From JACDQM01 sp044373315 (GTDB lineage Bacteria; Pseudomonadota; Gammaproteobacteria; Burkholderiales; Burkholderiaceae_C): 64,000 bases of DNA. The DNA is taken from assembly GCF_044373315.1 (NCBI RefSeq), contig NZ_JBILQK010000004.1, forward strand, positions 38,181 to 102,180, read 5' to 3'. The notes under the pieces are model-generated. The model did not search any database, was not told where the DNA came from, and saw nothing but the letters and a program-made list of their open reading frames with translations. Of the stretch, positions 35,759-45,365 are shown piece by piece (position 1 is the first letter of the stretch; each line of letters begins with the position of its first letter). The translations under genes were made by a program, and so were the position numbers.

Positions 35759-38500
35759 TCAAGCCCCGCCCGGCGCAAGCTGGCGGGGCTTCTTGCTGTG
35801 CGGGTCTGCGTCCGGGTCTGCAGCAGGCCGGCCGCTGCTGTAGTGGCTGGCGAAGGCCTCGAAGGCTGCCGCCGGCATCGGACGGGCGAAGAAGTAGCCC
35901 TGTGCTTCGTCGCAGCCCATCGCCTTCAGGCAGTCCGCCACAGCACCGGTTTCGATGCCCTCGGCGATCGACTTGACGCCCAGGCTCCTGGCCATGCTGA
36001 TGATGGCCTGCACGATGGCTGCGTCATCCTTGTCGCTCATGATGCTGCGGACAAAGCTCTGATCGATCTTCAGCTTGTCGACCGCAAAACGCTTCAGGTA
36101 TGCAAAGCTTGAGTAGCCGGTGCCGAAGTCATCGATGGAAATCTGCACGCCCATGGCCTTCAGCCGCATCACCGACGCCAGCACGGTCTCCGAATCCTGG
36201 ATCAAGGTGGACTCGGTGAGCTCCAGCTCCAGCCAGCCGGGCGCCAGTCCGCTGGCCTGAAGTGCCTCGTTGACCGCGCACTCCACCTGGCCACGCTTGA
36301 ATTGGATGGCCGACAGGTTGACGGCAACCGTCATGGGTGGGAGCCCCGCATCGCGCCAGGCGACAGCTTGTCGGCAGGCCTCACGCAAGACCCAGGCGCC
36401 GATGGGCACGATCAAGCCACTGTCTTCCGCCACCGGGATGAAGCGGCCCGGCGCGATCAGGCCCTGCTCGGGGTGGCGCCAGCGGATCAAGGCCTCGACG
36501 CCTGTCAGCTGCCCATTGTCCAGGTCGAACTGCGGCTGGTAGTGCAGCTCAAAGTGCTGCTGCTCCAGCGCCGTGCGCAAGCCGTTGCGGATCAGCAGAT
36601 GGTCATGCGCCTGCACGTCCATAGTCGGGTCGAAGAAGCGCGCCATGTCCTTGCCGCCATCCTTGGCCTGGTACATCGCGATGTCCGCTTCCCTGAGCAA
36701 GGCTTCGAAGTCCGTGCCATCCGCCGGGAACATCGCAACGCCCATGGACAGCGAGCAGCTCAGCTCATGTCCGTCCACCACAAAGGGCCTCCGCACCTGC
36801 GCCTGAACCTTCTCGATCGTGGCTGAGACCGCTTCGACGTCAGCCAGGTTCTGCAGCAGCATCAGGAACTCGTCTCCGCCGTGGCGACAGACGGTGTCGC
36901 TGCTGCGGACACAGCCGATCAGACGCTCACTCAGCTGCAGCAGCAGCTGATCGCCGACCGCATGGCCGAGCGAGTCGTTGATCGTCTTGAAGTTGTCCAG
37001 GTCCATGAAGACCAGGGCCAGCATGGTCTGGCTGCGACTCGCCAGATCGGCGGCTTGCGCGAAGCGGTCCTTCAGCAGGGCACGGTTGGGCAGACCGGTG
37101 AGCACATCGTGATAGGCCAGGTGCTCGACGCGCGACTCCGCGCGACGCCGCTCTGAAATGTCGGTTGCGATGGAGACCACGCCCATCACGCGCCCCTCGC
37201 TGTCCTGCAGCGGCGCCATCGTGGCGCTGAGCTCCACCAGGGCGCCGTCCTTCCTCAAGCGCGTCAACTCCAGCCCATGGATCGTTTCGCCGGCGAGGAC
37301 GCGTTGCTGCAATGCTCGCGACTCCTGCTGCTGCTGCTCAGAGAAGCCGCGCAAGGGCCTGGCCAGCGACTCTGCAGCAGACCAGCCGAACAGCGCTTCG
37401 CTGGCCGCGTTCCACTGGGTGACACGGCCCTGCGGGTCGCGGGTGTAGATGGCGACCGGCGATGAGTCGATGATGATGTCGGTCAGCCTGCGTTCCTCGG
37501 TCTGACGCTTCCATGACTTCAGAATCATCCCGGTCAGCAGCGCAACAAAGGCCACGAAAGCGAGCACCAGAACGGCTGTCCGGTTCAGCTCGCTGCGCCA
37601 GGCCTGCATCTGCTCCGTGGTGCTGACCTGCACCAGCAAGCCCAGCGGCAAGTGGTCAAAGAGCTGGAACGCCGACATGCGGTCGACACCCTCCGATGGC
37701 GACAAAGCGCGAAACATGCCTTGGCGCAGGCCCTGGTCCAGCATCTGGCCCAAGGGTGTGGGCGCGCTCCAGACGCCGCCCACGAGCGACTCGCTTGGGT
37801 TCGGCAGCGGGAATCGGAAGACCAACTGCCGGTCCTTGTCAAACAAGGCAAACACATCGCCGGAGCGCAGTCGCAAACCGGCCATCTGCCGGTGGTATCG
37901 ACTGGTTGGCAAGGTCGCAATGACGGTTCCTGCAAGGCTGCCGTGCCGGTCCTTGAAGGCTCGGGCCAACACAATCATCGGCTCACTGCCGAAACGCGCG
38001 TCGGCCGGCGCGGCAATGGCCACGCCAGTGTCCGGCACTGATCGCAGATGCTGGAAGTAGGGCTGATCGGCGACGCTCCAAGGGCTGGCCGCCGGCGGCT
38101 GGCGCGGAAACACGATGAGGCCACGAGGGTCCGTCAGATAGATCCCGGCGATCTCCGGACGCAGATGCTTCTGACGCTCGACGAAATCCTCGAGAAAGCG
38201 CCCGCTGGCAGTGATCAGCTCCGGCTCACCCTCCAGCAGCCTGGCGCTGACCTGAACGACCCGGTCCACCCCGCCGATGGACTGCTGCACATCGGTGTAG
38301 ACCAAGGTCGCCAGATTCCGCGTCGCGTCTGCGTTTTCTTGCAGGTTCTGCTGATGCGAGTTGCTGAGCGTGAACGCGGCAAACAGCGCGATCATCACCA
38401 CGAGGCAGGCCATGCTGCTGATCAGCGCCACGGTCGGTCGGCGCAGCTGCCCACTGTGCCGCACAAGCAGTTGACGCAGGGAACTCGCGAAAACGGGCAT
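35759..38500 (-). CDS. Membrane GGDEF-EAL protein with dCache and PAS domains (c-di-GMP turnover)
   Basis: A 913-residue inner-membrane signalling protein. TM1 near residues 25-45 and TM2 near 310-328 enclose a dCache-like periplasmic sensor; a PAS domain (LTDIIIDSSPVAIYTRDPQGRVTQWN) precedes the GGDEF domain with intact RHGGDEF and an inhibitory I-site (RSSD five residues before it). The EAL domain has GVEALIRW, NLSAIQF, LELTES, IDDFGTGYSS, KIDQSFV and IAEGIET, so both synthesis and breakdown of cyclic di-GMP are possible. No cognate gene is adjacent. Its C-terminus overlaps the hairpin behind the TonB receptor. Confidence 0.93.
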   Translation of the reverse strand: MPVFASSLRQLLVRHSGQLRRPTVALISSMACLVVMIALFAAFTLSNSHQQNLQENADATRNLATLVYTDVQQSIGGVDRVVQVSARLLEGEPELITASGRFLEDFVERQKHLRPEIAGIYLTDPRGLIVFPRQPPAASPWSVADQPYFQHLRSVPDTGVAIAAPADARFGSEPMIVLARAFKDRHGSLAGTVIATLPTSRYHRQMAGLRLRSGDVFALFDKDRQLVFRFPLPNPSESLVGGVWSAPTPLGQMLDQGLRQGMFRALSPSEGVDRMSAFQLFDHLPLGLLVQVSTTEQMQAWRSELNRTAVLVLAFVAFVALLTGMILKSWKRQTEERRLTDIIIDSSPVAIYTRDPQGRVTQWNAASEALFGWSAAESLARPLRGFSEQQQQESRALQQRVLAGETIHGLELTRLRKDGALVELSATMAPLQDSEGRVMGVVSIATDISERRRAESRVEHLAYHDVLTGLPNRALLKDRFAQAADLASRSQTMLALVFMDLDNFKTINDSLGHAVGDQLLLQLSERLIGCVRSSDTVCRHGGDEFLMLLQNLADVEAVSATIEKVQAQVRRPFVVDGHELSCSLSMGVAMFPADGTDFEALLREADIAMYQAKDGGKDMARFFDPTMDVQAHDHLLIRNGLRTALEQQHFELHYQPQFDLDNGQLTGVEALIRWRHPEQGLIAPGRFIPVAEDSGLIVPIGAWVLREACRQAVAWRDAGLPPMTVAVNLSAIQFKRGQVECAVNEALQASGLAPGWLELELTESTLIQDSETVLASVMRLKAMGVQISIDDFGTGYSSFAYLKRFAVDKLKIDQSFVRSIMSDKDDAAIVQAIISMARSLGVKSIAEGIETGAVADCLKAMGCDEAQGYFFARPMPAAAFEAFASHYSSGRPAADPDADPHSKKPRQLAPGGA
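35761..35791. terminator. GC-rich hairpin at convergent gene ends (possible terminator)
   Basis: AAGCCCCGCC (35761-35770), an 11-base loop, then GGCGGGGCTT (35782-35791) form a perfect 10-bp stem, followed on the plus strand by a weak T-rich run (cttgctgt). It starts 33 bp after the TonB receptor stop and lies inside the last codons of the convergent GGDEF-EAL gene, so it could stop transcription from the receptor side. Confidence 0.55.
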
Positions 38501-38718
38501 TCACGCTCCCCAGTGCGCGGGTCGGGTGTCCATCCCAGCCTGCTAGGGCTTGGCTCAGCATAACCCTTCCCGTCCCCGACCCGGGCGTCCGGCCGGGGAC
38601 CGGGGCGGACACGCCACAGGCCCGGACAGGCTCGCATCGCCGCCTGGCAGGCCGCATGCGCTGCCCAGGCGCTGCGGCCGAACCCGCTCAGCGCGACATC
38701 AGGGCATCAGGAGGAGGA

Positions 38719-39945
38719 TCAGGGGGGCATCAGTCGACAGAGATGCGCATCGATGGCCGCACCCAGCGCCGGCAGCCGCCAGTTGCTGACGCAGCCCGGC
38801 TGCGTCACATAGCGGCGGCCCAGATTGCTGGTAAAGGCAATCAGGTAGTGCCGGTTCAGCGGCGTGATGCCGCGCACGATGCCGGCATCGGCGCCGTAGT
38901 TCTCGGTGTTGCCGGTCTTGTGGGCAAACGCCAGTTCCAGCCCGGTCTGTGCCGAGAGATCGCCCGGGAAGCGGTGCGGCCCGACCTGCGCGCCGCCATC
39001 CCGCCCGAGCCAGCGCAGCGGCAGCCGCGCCGGCAGGCCCGGCACCCAGTTTGGCAGACCGGCCAGCACGCTGCTGGAGAGGATTTCATGCAGGCCCTGC
39101 TCCTGCAGGCAATACAGCAGCTCGCTCTGGCTGGCGGCCGACAACAGCGGCGGTGTGCCCGCAGGCAGCCAGGGCGGCGGCGGCGCGGCGCGGTCCAGCA
39201 GCCACAGCAGGCGTAGCGCGTCCCACGCAGTCATGTGCAAACAGCCGACACCGGCACCCGCCGCATTGCCCCAGCCGCCATCGGGGCGGGTGTGGGCCAG
39301 TCGCAGGCCCGGCAGCCCATAGGCGCGGAAACAGTCGTGCAGTTCGTTGTGCAGTTCCAGCTGCCCTTCGCGCCGGATGGCGCCGCAGCTGTGCAGCAGG
39401 GCCACCAGGGCGGAGGTCGAGCGGTTGCAGCTGATCACGGTCATGTCGAAGGCCCAGTCGCGCAGCGCGCGCCGACGGCCTTCAAACGCCACGGCCTTGC
39501 CCCAGTCGCTGCGGCCGGCGTCGACCAGGCGCGCCACGCCCACCAGCACCATCAGCTTGATCAGCGAGGCGGGATAAGGCGACACAAACTGATGCCCGCC
39601 CTGCCCGCACAGCGGCTGCCACTTCAGCTGCGACCAGTCAGCACCCGGCAGCCAGGCGATGGAGCGGCCCTGGGCATCCTGCTGATCGGCCAGATAGCTC
39701 AGATTGCGGGGAGAGCCGGCATCGGCCCCCAGTTGAGCCACCAGGCCCTGCGGGTGCTCGCGCGAGAACAGCACATTGGCGAACACGGGCGCAGCGCCCT
39801 CCGGGAAGGCGGCCACCGCCAGATCGATGCTGGGGAAGTGCTCGATGGCAGTGCCGCCGCACAGGCTGTCCTCGGTCTGCTCGAAGCGCTGGGCCAGCAC
39901 GGCGTGCCGCAGCGCCTGGGCCAGAGTCTGCGCATCGAAGCTCAT
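38719..39945 (-). CDS. Serine hydrolase of the class A beta-lactamase/DD-peptidase fold
   Basis: A 408-residue protein. Motifs of the penicillin-recognising fold are visible: SPYPASLIKLMVLVG (SxxK as SLIK), MTVISCNRSTSALVALL (SxN as SCN) and LAFAHKTGNTENYGADAGIV (KTG). No Glu166-type omega loop was recognised with confidence, so DD-peptidase or esterase activity is as likely as beta-lactamase. No signal peptide is obvious. The ATG at 39945 lies 3 bp after the dadA stop, so the two are probably translated together, suggesting release and oxidation of D-amino acids. This pairing is inference. Confidence 0.8.
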   Translation of the reverse strand: MSFDAQTLAQALRHAVLAQRFEQTEDSLCGGTAIEHFPSIDLAVAAFPEGAAPVFANVLFSREHPQGLVAQLGADAGSPRNLSYLADQQDAQGRSIAWLPGADWSQLKWQPLCGQGGHQFVSPYPASLIKLMVLVGVARLVDAGRSDWGKAVAFEGRRRALRDWAFDMTVISCNRSTSALVALLHSCGAIRREGQLELHNELHDCFRAYGLPGLRLAHTRPDGGWGNAAGAGVGCLHMTAWDALRLLWLLDRAAPPPPWLPAGTPPLLSAASQSELLYCLQEQGLHEILSSSVLAGLPNWVPGLPARLPLRWLGRDGGAQVGPHRFPGDLSAQTGLELAFAHKTGNTENYGADAGIVRGITPLNRHYLIAFTSNLGRRYVTQPGCVSNWRLPALGAAIDAHLCRLMPP

Positions 39946-39948
39946 GGC

Positions 39949-41211
39949 TCAGGCCGCGGCCAGCTGCAGGCCTTCCAGCTTCATCGGGCTGGCACGGCCC
40001 GAGATCAGCTCGGCCACGATGCGGGCCGAGGCGAAGGAGAAGGTGAAGCCGAGCGCGCCATGGCCGACGTTGAGCCACAGATTGCCCACCGGCGTGGCAC
40101 CCAGCAGCGGCGCACCGCTGGGCGTGGCCGGTCGCAGGCCGGCCCAGTTGGCTGCGTGGTCATAGTCGGCAGCCTGGGGGAACATGGCCCGCACCGCGCG
40201 CTGCAGCGAGGCAATGCGGCGCGGATCGATACAAGGGTCGTCGCCCACAAGATCCACCATCGCGGCCACGCGCAGCTGATCGCCGATGCGAGCATACAGC
40301 ACCTTGCGCTCGAAGTCGGTCACGCTGACCTCGGGCGGTCGGTGCTGCGCGCTGATCGGCGCCGTCAGGCTGTAGCCCTTGAGCGGATAGATCGGCAGGT
40401 TCAGGCCCACGCTCTTGCCCAGGCCGCGGCTCTGCAGGCCGGCGGCGAGCACGAAGCCATCGGCAGCGATCTCTGCCTGATCGGTCTTCAGCGCGACGGC
40501 CTGGCCCTGCGAGAGCACGAAGCCGCGTGCCTCGCTCTGCACGATGCCGGCCAGGCCGCCATGGCTGCGCAGGCGCTCGGCCAGCTGCAGGCACACCGCG
40601 TGGCAATCGGCCACCGCCTCACCCGCGGTGAAGATGCCGCCGGCCAGCTGAGCGTCGCTGTGCGCCAAGGCCGGTTCCAGCGCCACACATTCCTGATGGC
40701 TCAATGCCTGCTCGGGCGAGTCGGTGCCCAGGGCGCGGGTCCGTGCTGCCACACGCGCAAACTCGGCCGGCTTGCGGTAGACCACCAGCTTGCCGGGCGC
40801 ACGCAAAGCGCTGGCGCCAGCATCGATGCCGGCACTGCGGCACAGCTCGGCGAAGGCCGACTGGCTCAGCGCCCCCAGCTCCAGCAGGCGGGCCGTGGTG
40901 CGGGCATTGACCGGGGCGCGGCAGGCGCGCAGAAAGTCGAGCATCCAGCGCCATTGATGCCAGCGCGCCTCGGGCTTGAAGCGCAGCGGCCCATCAGGAT
41001 CGAGCAGCCAGCGCAGCGCCTTCACGGGCACGCCGGCATCCGCCAGCGGCGAGACATAGCGATAGCTCAGCTGGCCACCGTTGGCACGGCTGGCGCCGCC
41101 CGCGATGGCGCTTTCGCGCTCCAGCAGGGTGACGCGATGGCCTCTCTCAAGCAGGGCCCAGGCGGTAGTCAGGCCGACGACGCCCGCACCAATGACAACA
41201 ATGTGCTTCAT
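39949..41211 (-). CDS. dadA: D-amino acid dehydrogenase
   Basis: A 420-residue FAD enzyme with the dinucleotide-binding motif HIVVIGAGVVGLTTAWALLERGHRVTLLER at the N-terminus and GGASRANGGQLSYRYVSPLAD, the DadA signature. A C-terminal FAD-contact segment reads LWLNVGHGALGFTFSFASARIVAELI. It oxidises D-alanine and other D-amino acids to 2-oxo acids at the inner membrane, feeding electrons to quinone. A 246-bp gene-free stretch upstream (41212-41457) may carry its promoter; I see no clear element. It precedes a beta-lactamase-fold gene by 3 bp. Confidence 0.94.
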   Translation of the reverse strand: MKHIVVIGAGVVGLTTAWALLERGHRVTLLERESAIAGGASRANGGQLSYRYVSPLADAGVPVKALRWLLDPDGPLRFKPEARWHQWRWMLDFLRACRAPVNARTTARLLELGALSQSAFAELCRSAGIDAGASALRAPGKLVVYRKPAEFARVAARTRALGTDSPEQALSHQECVALEPALAHSDAQLAGGIFTAGEAVADCHAVCLQLAERLRSHGGLAGIVQSEARGFVLSQGQAVALKTDQAEIAADGFVLAAGLQSRGLGKSVGLNLPIYPLKGYSLTAPISAQHRPPEVSVTDFERKVLYARIGDQLRVAAMVDLVGDDPCIDPRRIASLQRAVRAMFPQAADYDHAANWAGLRPATPSGAPLLGATPVGNLWLNVGHGALGFTFSFASARIVAELISGRASPMKLEGLQLAAA

Positions 41212-41457
41212 CCAGACTCATGGACTTCCAAAGTTCCGGCAGGGTACGGACTGGCGCACCCTTGAGCCAATGAATGCAAAGGCGCTTCGTATAACTTTGG
41301 CACATGCGGCGGGAAGCTCACGGGCCGAGCGCCGGGCCGCCCCAAGCCGGTCCCCCCGGGGGAGAGAGTGCCGTGGCTCCAATCCCGCCTGCGCTGGATT
41401 GGACGGCACGGGCGCCGGCGGTGTCTCGCCGACGGCCGGCCAAAGGAGCCCTATGCC

Positions 41458-42651
41458 TTAGGCGAGAACCGCCGCCATCGCGCTGGCCGTGGCCTCGACG
41501 TTCTTGCTGTTCAGCCCGGCCACGCACATGCGGCCCGAGCGCACCAGATAGACACCGAACTCGTCCTTGAGCCGGTCGACCTGGGCCGGCGTCAGGCCGG
41601 TGTAGCTGAACATGCCGCGCTGGGTCAGGAAGTAGCGGAAGTCGCGCCCCGGCAGCTTGGCCGACAGCACGTCGAACAGCGTGTTGCGCATGGACAGGAT
41701 GCGCTCGCGCATTTCTTCCACTTCGCCTTCCCACAGCATGCGCAGCTGCGGATCGCTCAGCACGCGCGCAACGATCTGGCCACCATGCATCGGCGGGTTG
41801 CTGTAGTTGCGGCGGATCACGAACTTCAGCTGGCCCAGCACATTGGCCGCCTGCGCGGCATCCGGGCACACGACCGACAACGCGCCGCAGCGCTCGCCGT
41901 ACAAGCTCATGCTCTTGGAGAAGCTGTTGGCGATGAAGAAGGACAGGCCCGCGTCCAGCAACGCGCGCACCGCGAAGGCGTCGGCCTCGATGCCATCGCC
42001 ATAGCCCTGGTAGGCCAGATCCAGGAAGGGCAGCAGCTCGCGTTCCTGCAGCACCGGGATCAGCTCATCCCACTGCATCGGGGTCAGGTCGACGCCGGTG
42101 GGGTTGTGGCAGCAGGCATGCAGCAGCACCACGCTCTTGCTGGGCAGGCTGCGCATGAAGGCCAGCATCTCGGCAAAGCGCAGGCCGCCGGTCTTGGGGT
42201 CGTAATAGGGATAGGTCTTGACCTCGATGCCCGAACCTTCAAACACCGCGCGGTGGTTGTCCCAGGTCGGGTCGGACACATAGATGGCGCTGTCGGGGAA
42301 GTAGCGCTTCAGGAAGTCGGCGCCAACCTTGAGGCCGCCACTGGAGCCCACGCCCTGGATGGTGGCGATCCGGCCTTCCTTCAGCGCCGGATGCTCGGCG
42401 CCGAACAGCAGGCCCTGCACCGCGCTGCGGAAGTTGGCCGCGCCCTCCATCGGCAGATAGGGCCGCGCACCGGCTTGGGCGACCACCTGCAGCTCCGCCT
42501 GGCGGACCGAATCCAGCATCGGGATACGGCCATCGTCATCGAAGTAGATGCCGATCGAGAGATTGATCTTGCCGGGCCGCGGGTCCTTTTGGAAAGCCTC
42601 GTTGAGGCTCAGGATCGGGTCGCCGGCATAGGCGTCAACATGCTGGAACAT
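41458..42651 (-). CDS. Aromatic amino acid/aspartate aminotransferase (class I, TyrB-like)
   Basis: A 397-residue PLP enzyme. The start MFQHVDAYAGDPILSLNEAFQKDPRPGKINLSIGIYFDDDG is typical of the AspC/TyrB group. The PLP-binding Lys is in IANSFSKSMSLYGERCG and the substrate-binding Arg in FSYTGLTPAQVDRLKDEFGVYLVRSGRMC. The branch RGMFSYTGL favours aromatic substrates. It transfers amino groups between 2-oxoglutarate and aspartate or aromatic amino acids in the cytoplasm. The ATG at 42651 begins the homology. Neighbouring dadA and peptidase genes suggest amino-acid catabolism. Confidence 0.92.
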   Translation of the reverse strand: MFQHVDAYAGDPILSLNEAFQKDPRPGKINLSIGIYFDDDGRIPMLDSVRQAELQVVAQAGARPYLPMEGAANFRSAVQGLLFGAEHPALKEGRIATIQGVGSSGGLKVGADFLKRYFPDSAIYVSDPTWDNHRAVFEGSGIEVKTYPYYDPKTGGLRFAEMLAFMRSLPSKSVVLLHACCHNPTGVDLTPMQWDELIPVLQERELLPFLDLAYQGYGDGIEADAFAVRALLDAGLSFFIANSFSKSMSLYGERCGALSVVCPDAAQAANVLGQLKFVIRRNYSNPPMHGGQIVARVLSDPQLRMLWEGEVEEMRERILSMRNTLFDVLSAKLPGRDFRYFLTQRGMFSYTGLTPAQVDRLKDEFGVYLVRSGRMCVAGLNSKNVEATASAMAAVLA

Positions 42652-42732
42652 GGGGGTGTCTCCGGGGCTGAACAAGTGTTGGCGCCCATTATCCGCGCCA
42701 CGCTCGCGACGCCCCATTCCAGCTGCCCAGGA

Positions 42733-44049
42733 TCACCAGCGGGCACGCCCCTGTGCGATGTCCAGGATCAGACGCAGATTGAGCACCAGCTTGGGCTCGA
42801 TGGAGTCGATCTGCACGAACTCGGCATCGGTGGTGTGGGCACCAAAGCCGCGCAGGCCCAGGCCTTCCAGCACCGGCGCCTTGGTGGCCAGTGCGGCAAA
42901 GGCGGCGTCGGTGCCGCCGCCACTGGGCGTGTCGCGCACCACCAGGTTCATGCCCTGCTCCCGGGCCAGCGCGCTGACATGCGCCCCCAGCGCGCGCGAG
43001 GCATCGGTGGCCTGCAGCGGCGGACGGCGGCGCTCGAAGTTGAGCGTCACCTCGGACTCTGGCAGCAGACGGTTCTTGATGCGCTCGCGCAGCGTGGCCT
43101 CGATGCCGTCGAAGTCGGCCACCCGGTCGACGCGGATGTCGGCCGAAGCCTCGGCCGCCGGCGGGATCATGTTTCGCACGATGCCGGCGCGTGCCAGCGT
43201 CCAGTGCACCTGGCGGCCGACGCTGCGGTCGGACAGGTCGCGCGCCTGCAGAACCTGGTGCGCCAGCTCGTACAGCGAGTTGACGCCGCGCTCCGGCGCT
43301 GCGCCAGCATGCGAGGCGCGGCCCTTCACCAGCAGGTTGGCCGCGGCAATGCCGCTGGTGGCCAGGCGCAGGCTGTCGGGCCCGGCCGGACCGCCGCCGC
43401 CCTCGTAGGACAGCACCACATCATGTTCGCCGCCCAGGCGAGTGATCGTGTTGCGCGAGGCCGGCGAACTGATCTCCTCGTCGCCATTGATCAGCACCGT
43501 CAGCAGGCCGTAGTCCTGCACATTGAGCGTACGCAGCAGGGCCACGGTATGCAGGATCACGGCCACGCCCTGCTTGTCGTCGGCGATGCCCAGACCATAG
43601 GCCTTATCGCCCTCAACGCGGAAGGGCTGCTGCGCCAGCATGCCGCGCGGATAGACCGTGTCCATATGCGCCAGCAACAGGATCTTCTTGCTCCCGCGGC
43701 CCGTAAAACTGGCCCTGACGATGCGCCCCGGCTTCTCGGGCGTGTCGAACATCTTGTAGTGATCGGCCGCCGGCGGCTCGATCAGCTCGACCTTGCCGCC
43801 CAAGGACTGCAGCCGCGCGCTGATATAGGCGGCGATGCGGTCCAGGCCCTCGCGGTCCGAACTGCCGGACTCGATCTCCACCAGCTCCTTCATGGTCTTC
43901 AACAGGGCCGGCTTCTCCTGTGCGGCCAGGCCGCGCAAGGTCTCCAGGCTCGGCGCCTGGGCCTGGGCCAGCAGCGGCAGCGTCAGGGCAAAGGCCGACA
44001 GCAGCCCGAGCGCCAGACGGCGCGGCCGATGAAACGAAAGGTGGGACAT
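42733..44049 (-). CDS. Exported M20 metallopeptidase (carboxypeptidase G2-like)
   Basis: A 438-residue protein with a signal peptide (RRLALGLLSAFALTLPLLAQAQA). Di-zinc ligands are visible in ILLLAHMDTVYP, GLGIADDKQGVAVI and INGDEEISSPASR (catalytic and metal Glu), with a final His near GFGAHTTDAEFVQ. The dimerisation lid (GRASHAGAAPERGVNSLYELAHQVL) is present. Carboxypeptidase G2 and relatives remove C-terminal Glu or other acidic residues from N-acylated or folate-like substrates. As an exported enzyme among peptidoglycan genes it may process peptides outside the cytoplasm. It shares orientation with the aminotransferase, 81 bp apart. Confidence 0.9.
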   Translation of the reverse strand: MSHLSFHRPRRLALGLLSAFALTLPLLAQAQAPSLETLRGLAAQEKPALLKTMKELVEIESGSSDREGLDRIAAYISARLQSLGGKVELIEPPAADHYKMFDTPEKPGRIVRASFTGRGSKKILLLAHMDTVYPRGMLAQQPFRVEGDKAYGLGIADDKQGVAVILHTVALLRTLNVQDYGLLTVLINGDEEISSPASRNTITRLGGEHDVVLSYEGGGGPAGPDSLRLATSGIAAANLLVKGRASHAGAAPERGVNSLYELAHQVLQARDLSDRSVGRQVHWTLARAGIVRNMIPPAAEASADIRVDRVADFDGIEATLRERIKNRLLPESEVTLNFERRRPPLQATDASRALGAHVSALAREQGMNLVVRDTPSGGGTDAAFAALATKAPVLEGLGLRGFGAHTTDAEFVQIDSIEPKLVLNLRLILDIAQGRARW

Positions 44050-44162
44050 GGCGACAAGCCTCGCATCGATGATGGTGACGCCTCGATGCTAGCCGGCAGC
44101 GGCGGGCCGACCACCCTGGATTGACCCAGGTTCGAACGCACAGCGCCCACCGCTACGGACGA

Positions 44163-45299
44163 TCAGGGCGGCAGCGCCAGCCACTGCAGCCAGCGGCCGT
44201 GCGGATGCGACCAGGCCAGCGCCTGCTGCTGCAGCGCGCCACCGGCATCGGCCCATTGCAGGGTCCACAGGCTGCTTGATCCCGGCTGGTAGTCCTGCGG
44301 CAACGGCGGCTGGGCCAAGGCTGGCGGCCGCAGAGCCAGGGCCTCGGCGCTGAGCCACAGCAAACCATGCCGGCGCATCAAGCCGGCCACGCGCTCGCGG
44401 TGCAGAGCCAGCGTCGGCGCGTCGAAATAGGCCAGCACCCAGGAGTTGAGCAACACTGGCTGGACGCCTGCCGGCAACTCAGCCAGCCACTGCTCGAGCA
44501 CGGCCAGGCCATCCGCCGCCTGGCGCAGTGGATACGCGGCTTTGCGCGCCAAGCTCACGGCCTGCGCCAACCGCTCGGCGCGCACGCGGTCATGCGGCCA
44601 CAGGCAGGCCTGCAACCAGCGCACCGCCGCCGGGTCCTGCACATCGACTGGCGCCAGATCCACGCCCTGGCGCGCCACGAGGCGCCAGGGTGCTGCCCTG
44701 GGCGCTGGCGCATCGCCGCGCCACTCGCACGCGATCAAAAGGGGTGCAGGCGTTGGCGCGCCGTGCTGGAAGACGCCGTAGTCATAACGATATTCCTCCA
44801 CACCCAGGTTCAAGCCTGCGCTGCAGCCGAAGTCGAACAGCGCCAGACGGTCGGCGTCGCGCCAGCGGGCGATGTGATTCAGCGCCGGCCAAAGCACGAC
44901 ACAGCGCCCGACCTCATTGGTCTGGGTGGCGCGCCCGCGCAGATGCGCGATCAGCGCTGGCTGCTCCTGGCTCGCAAAGTCCAGCAGCAGGGCCGGCAAC
45001 TCGGCATCCGGCGCGCGGCTGCCGCCGCAGCTGGGGTAGTAGCTCGCCAGCGCATGCGGCACACCCACCAGCAGCCGCTCATGCAGCGCCGCCAGCAGCA
45101 GATTGGGCCGCGCCTGCTGGCCGGGCGCATGCTGCATCAGCGCCAGCAGTTCAGGCGTGTCGGCGATGGCCCGGCAGATCGCCACGTAGAGCGGATCGTC
45201 GGTGCATTCCTGCTCGGCAAAGCGGCGGTACTGGGCGGCCCAGGTCCGCAGCGCTGCGCTGTCGGCCGCGCCCGGAAGGCTTGCGTGATTGATCTGCAT
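44163..45299 (-). CDS. DUF2332 family protein
   Basis: A 378-residue cytoplasmic protein of DUF2332. A glycine-rich segment, ALFDFGCSAGLNLGVEEYRYDYG near residue 155, looks like motif I of a SAM-dependent methyltransferase, and the N-terminus (WAAQYRRFAEQECTDDPLYVAICRAIADTPELLALM) is the DUF2332 hallmark. Function is unknown. It is divergent from a Crp/Fnr-type regulator across 66 bp, so that regulator might control it. The gap 44050-44162 before the M20 gene holds nothing recognisable. Confidence 0.85.
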   Translation of the reverse strand: MQINHASLPGAADSAALRTWAAQYRRFAEQECTDDPLYVAICRAIADTPELLALMQHAPGQQARPNLLLAALHERLLVGVPHALASYYPSCGGSRAPDAELPALLLDFASQEQPALIAHLRGRATQTNEVGRCVVLWPALNHIARWRDADRLALFDFGCSAGLNLGVEEYRYDYGVFQHGAPTPAPLLIACEWRGDAPAPRAAPWRLVARQGVDLAPVDVQDPAAVRWLQACLWPHDRVRAERLAQAVSLARKAAYPLRQAADGLAVLEQWLAELPAGVQPVLLNSWVLAYFDAPTLALHRERVAGLMRRHGLLWLSAEALALRPPALAQPPLPQDYQPGSSSLWTLQWADAGGALQQQALAWSHPHGRWLQWLALPP

Positions 45300-45365
45300 G
45301 GCGCCAGCCTAAGGGCGAAGCGCCGGGCAGAATGTCAGGCACACGACATTGACAGAGCGACGCGC

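Noticed and set aside
41212..41457. Riboswitch upstream of dadA
   Set aside because: I could not find glycine-aptamer or other conserved riboswitch sequence; only unstructured intergenic sequence was seen.
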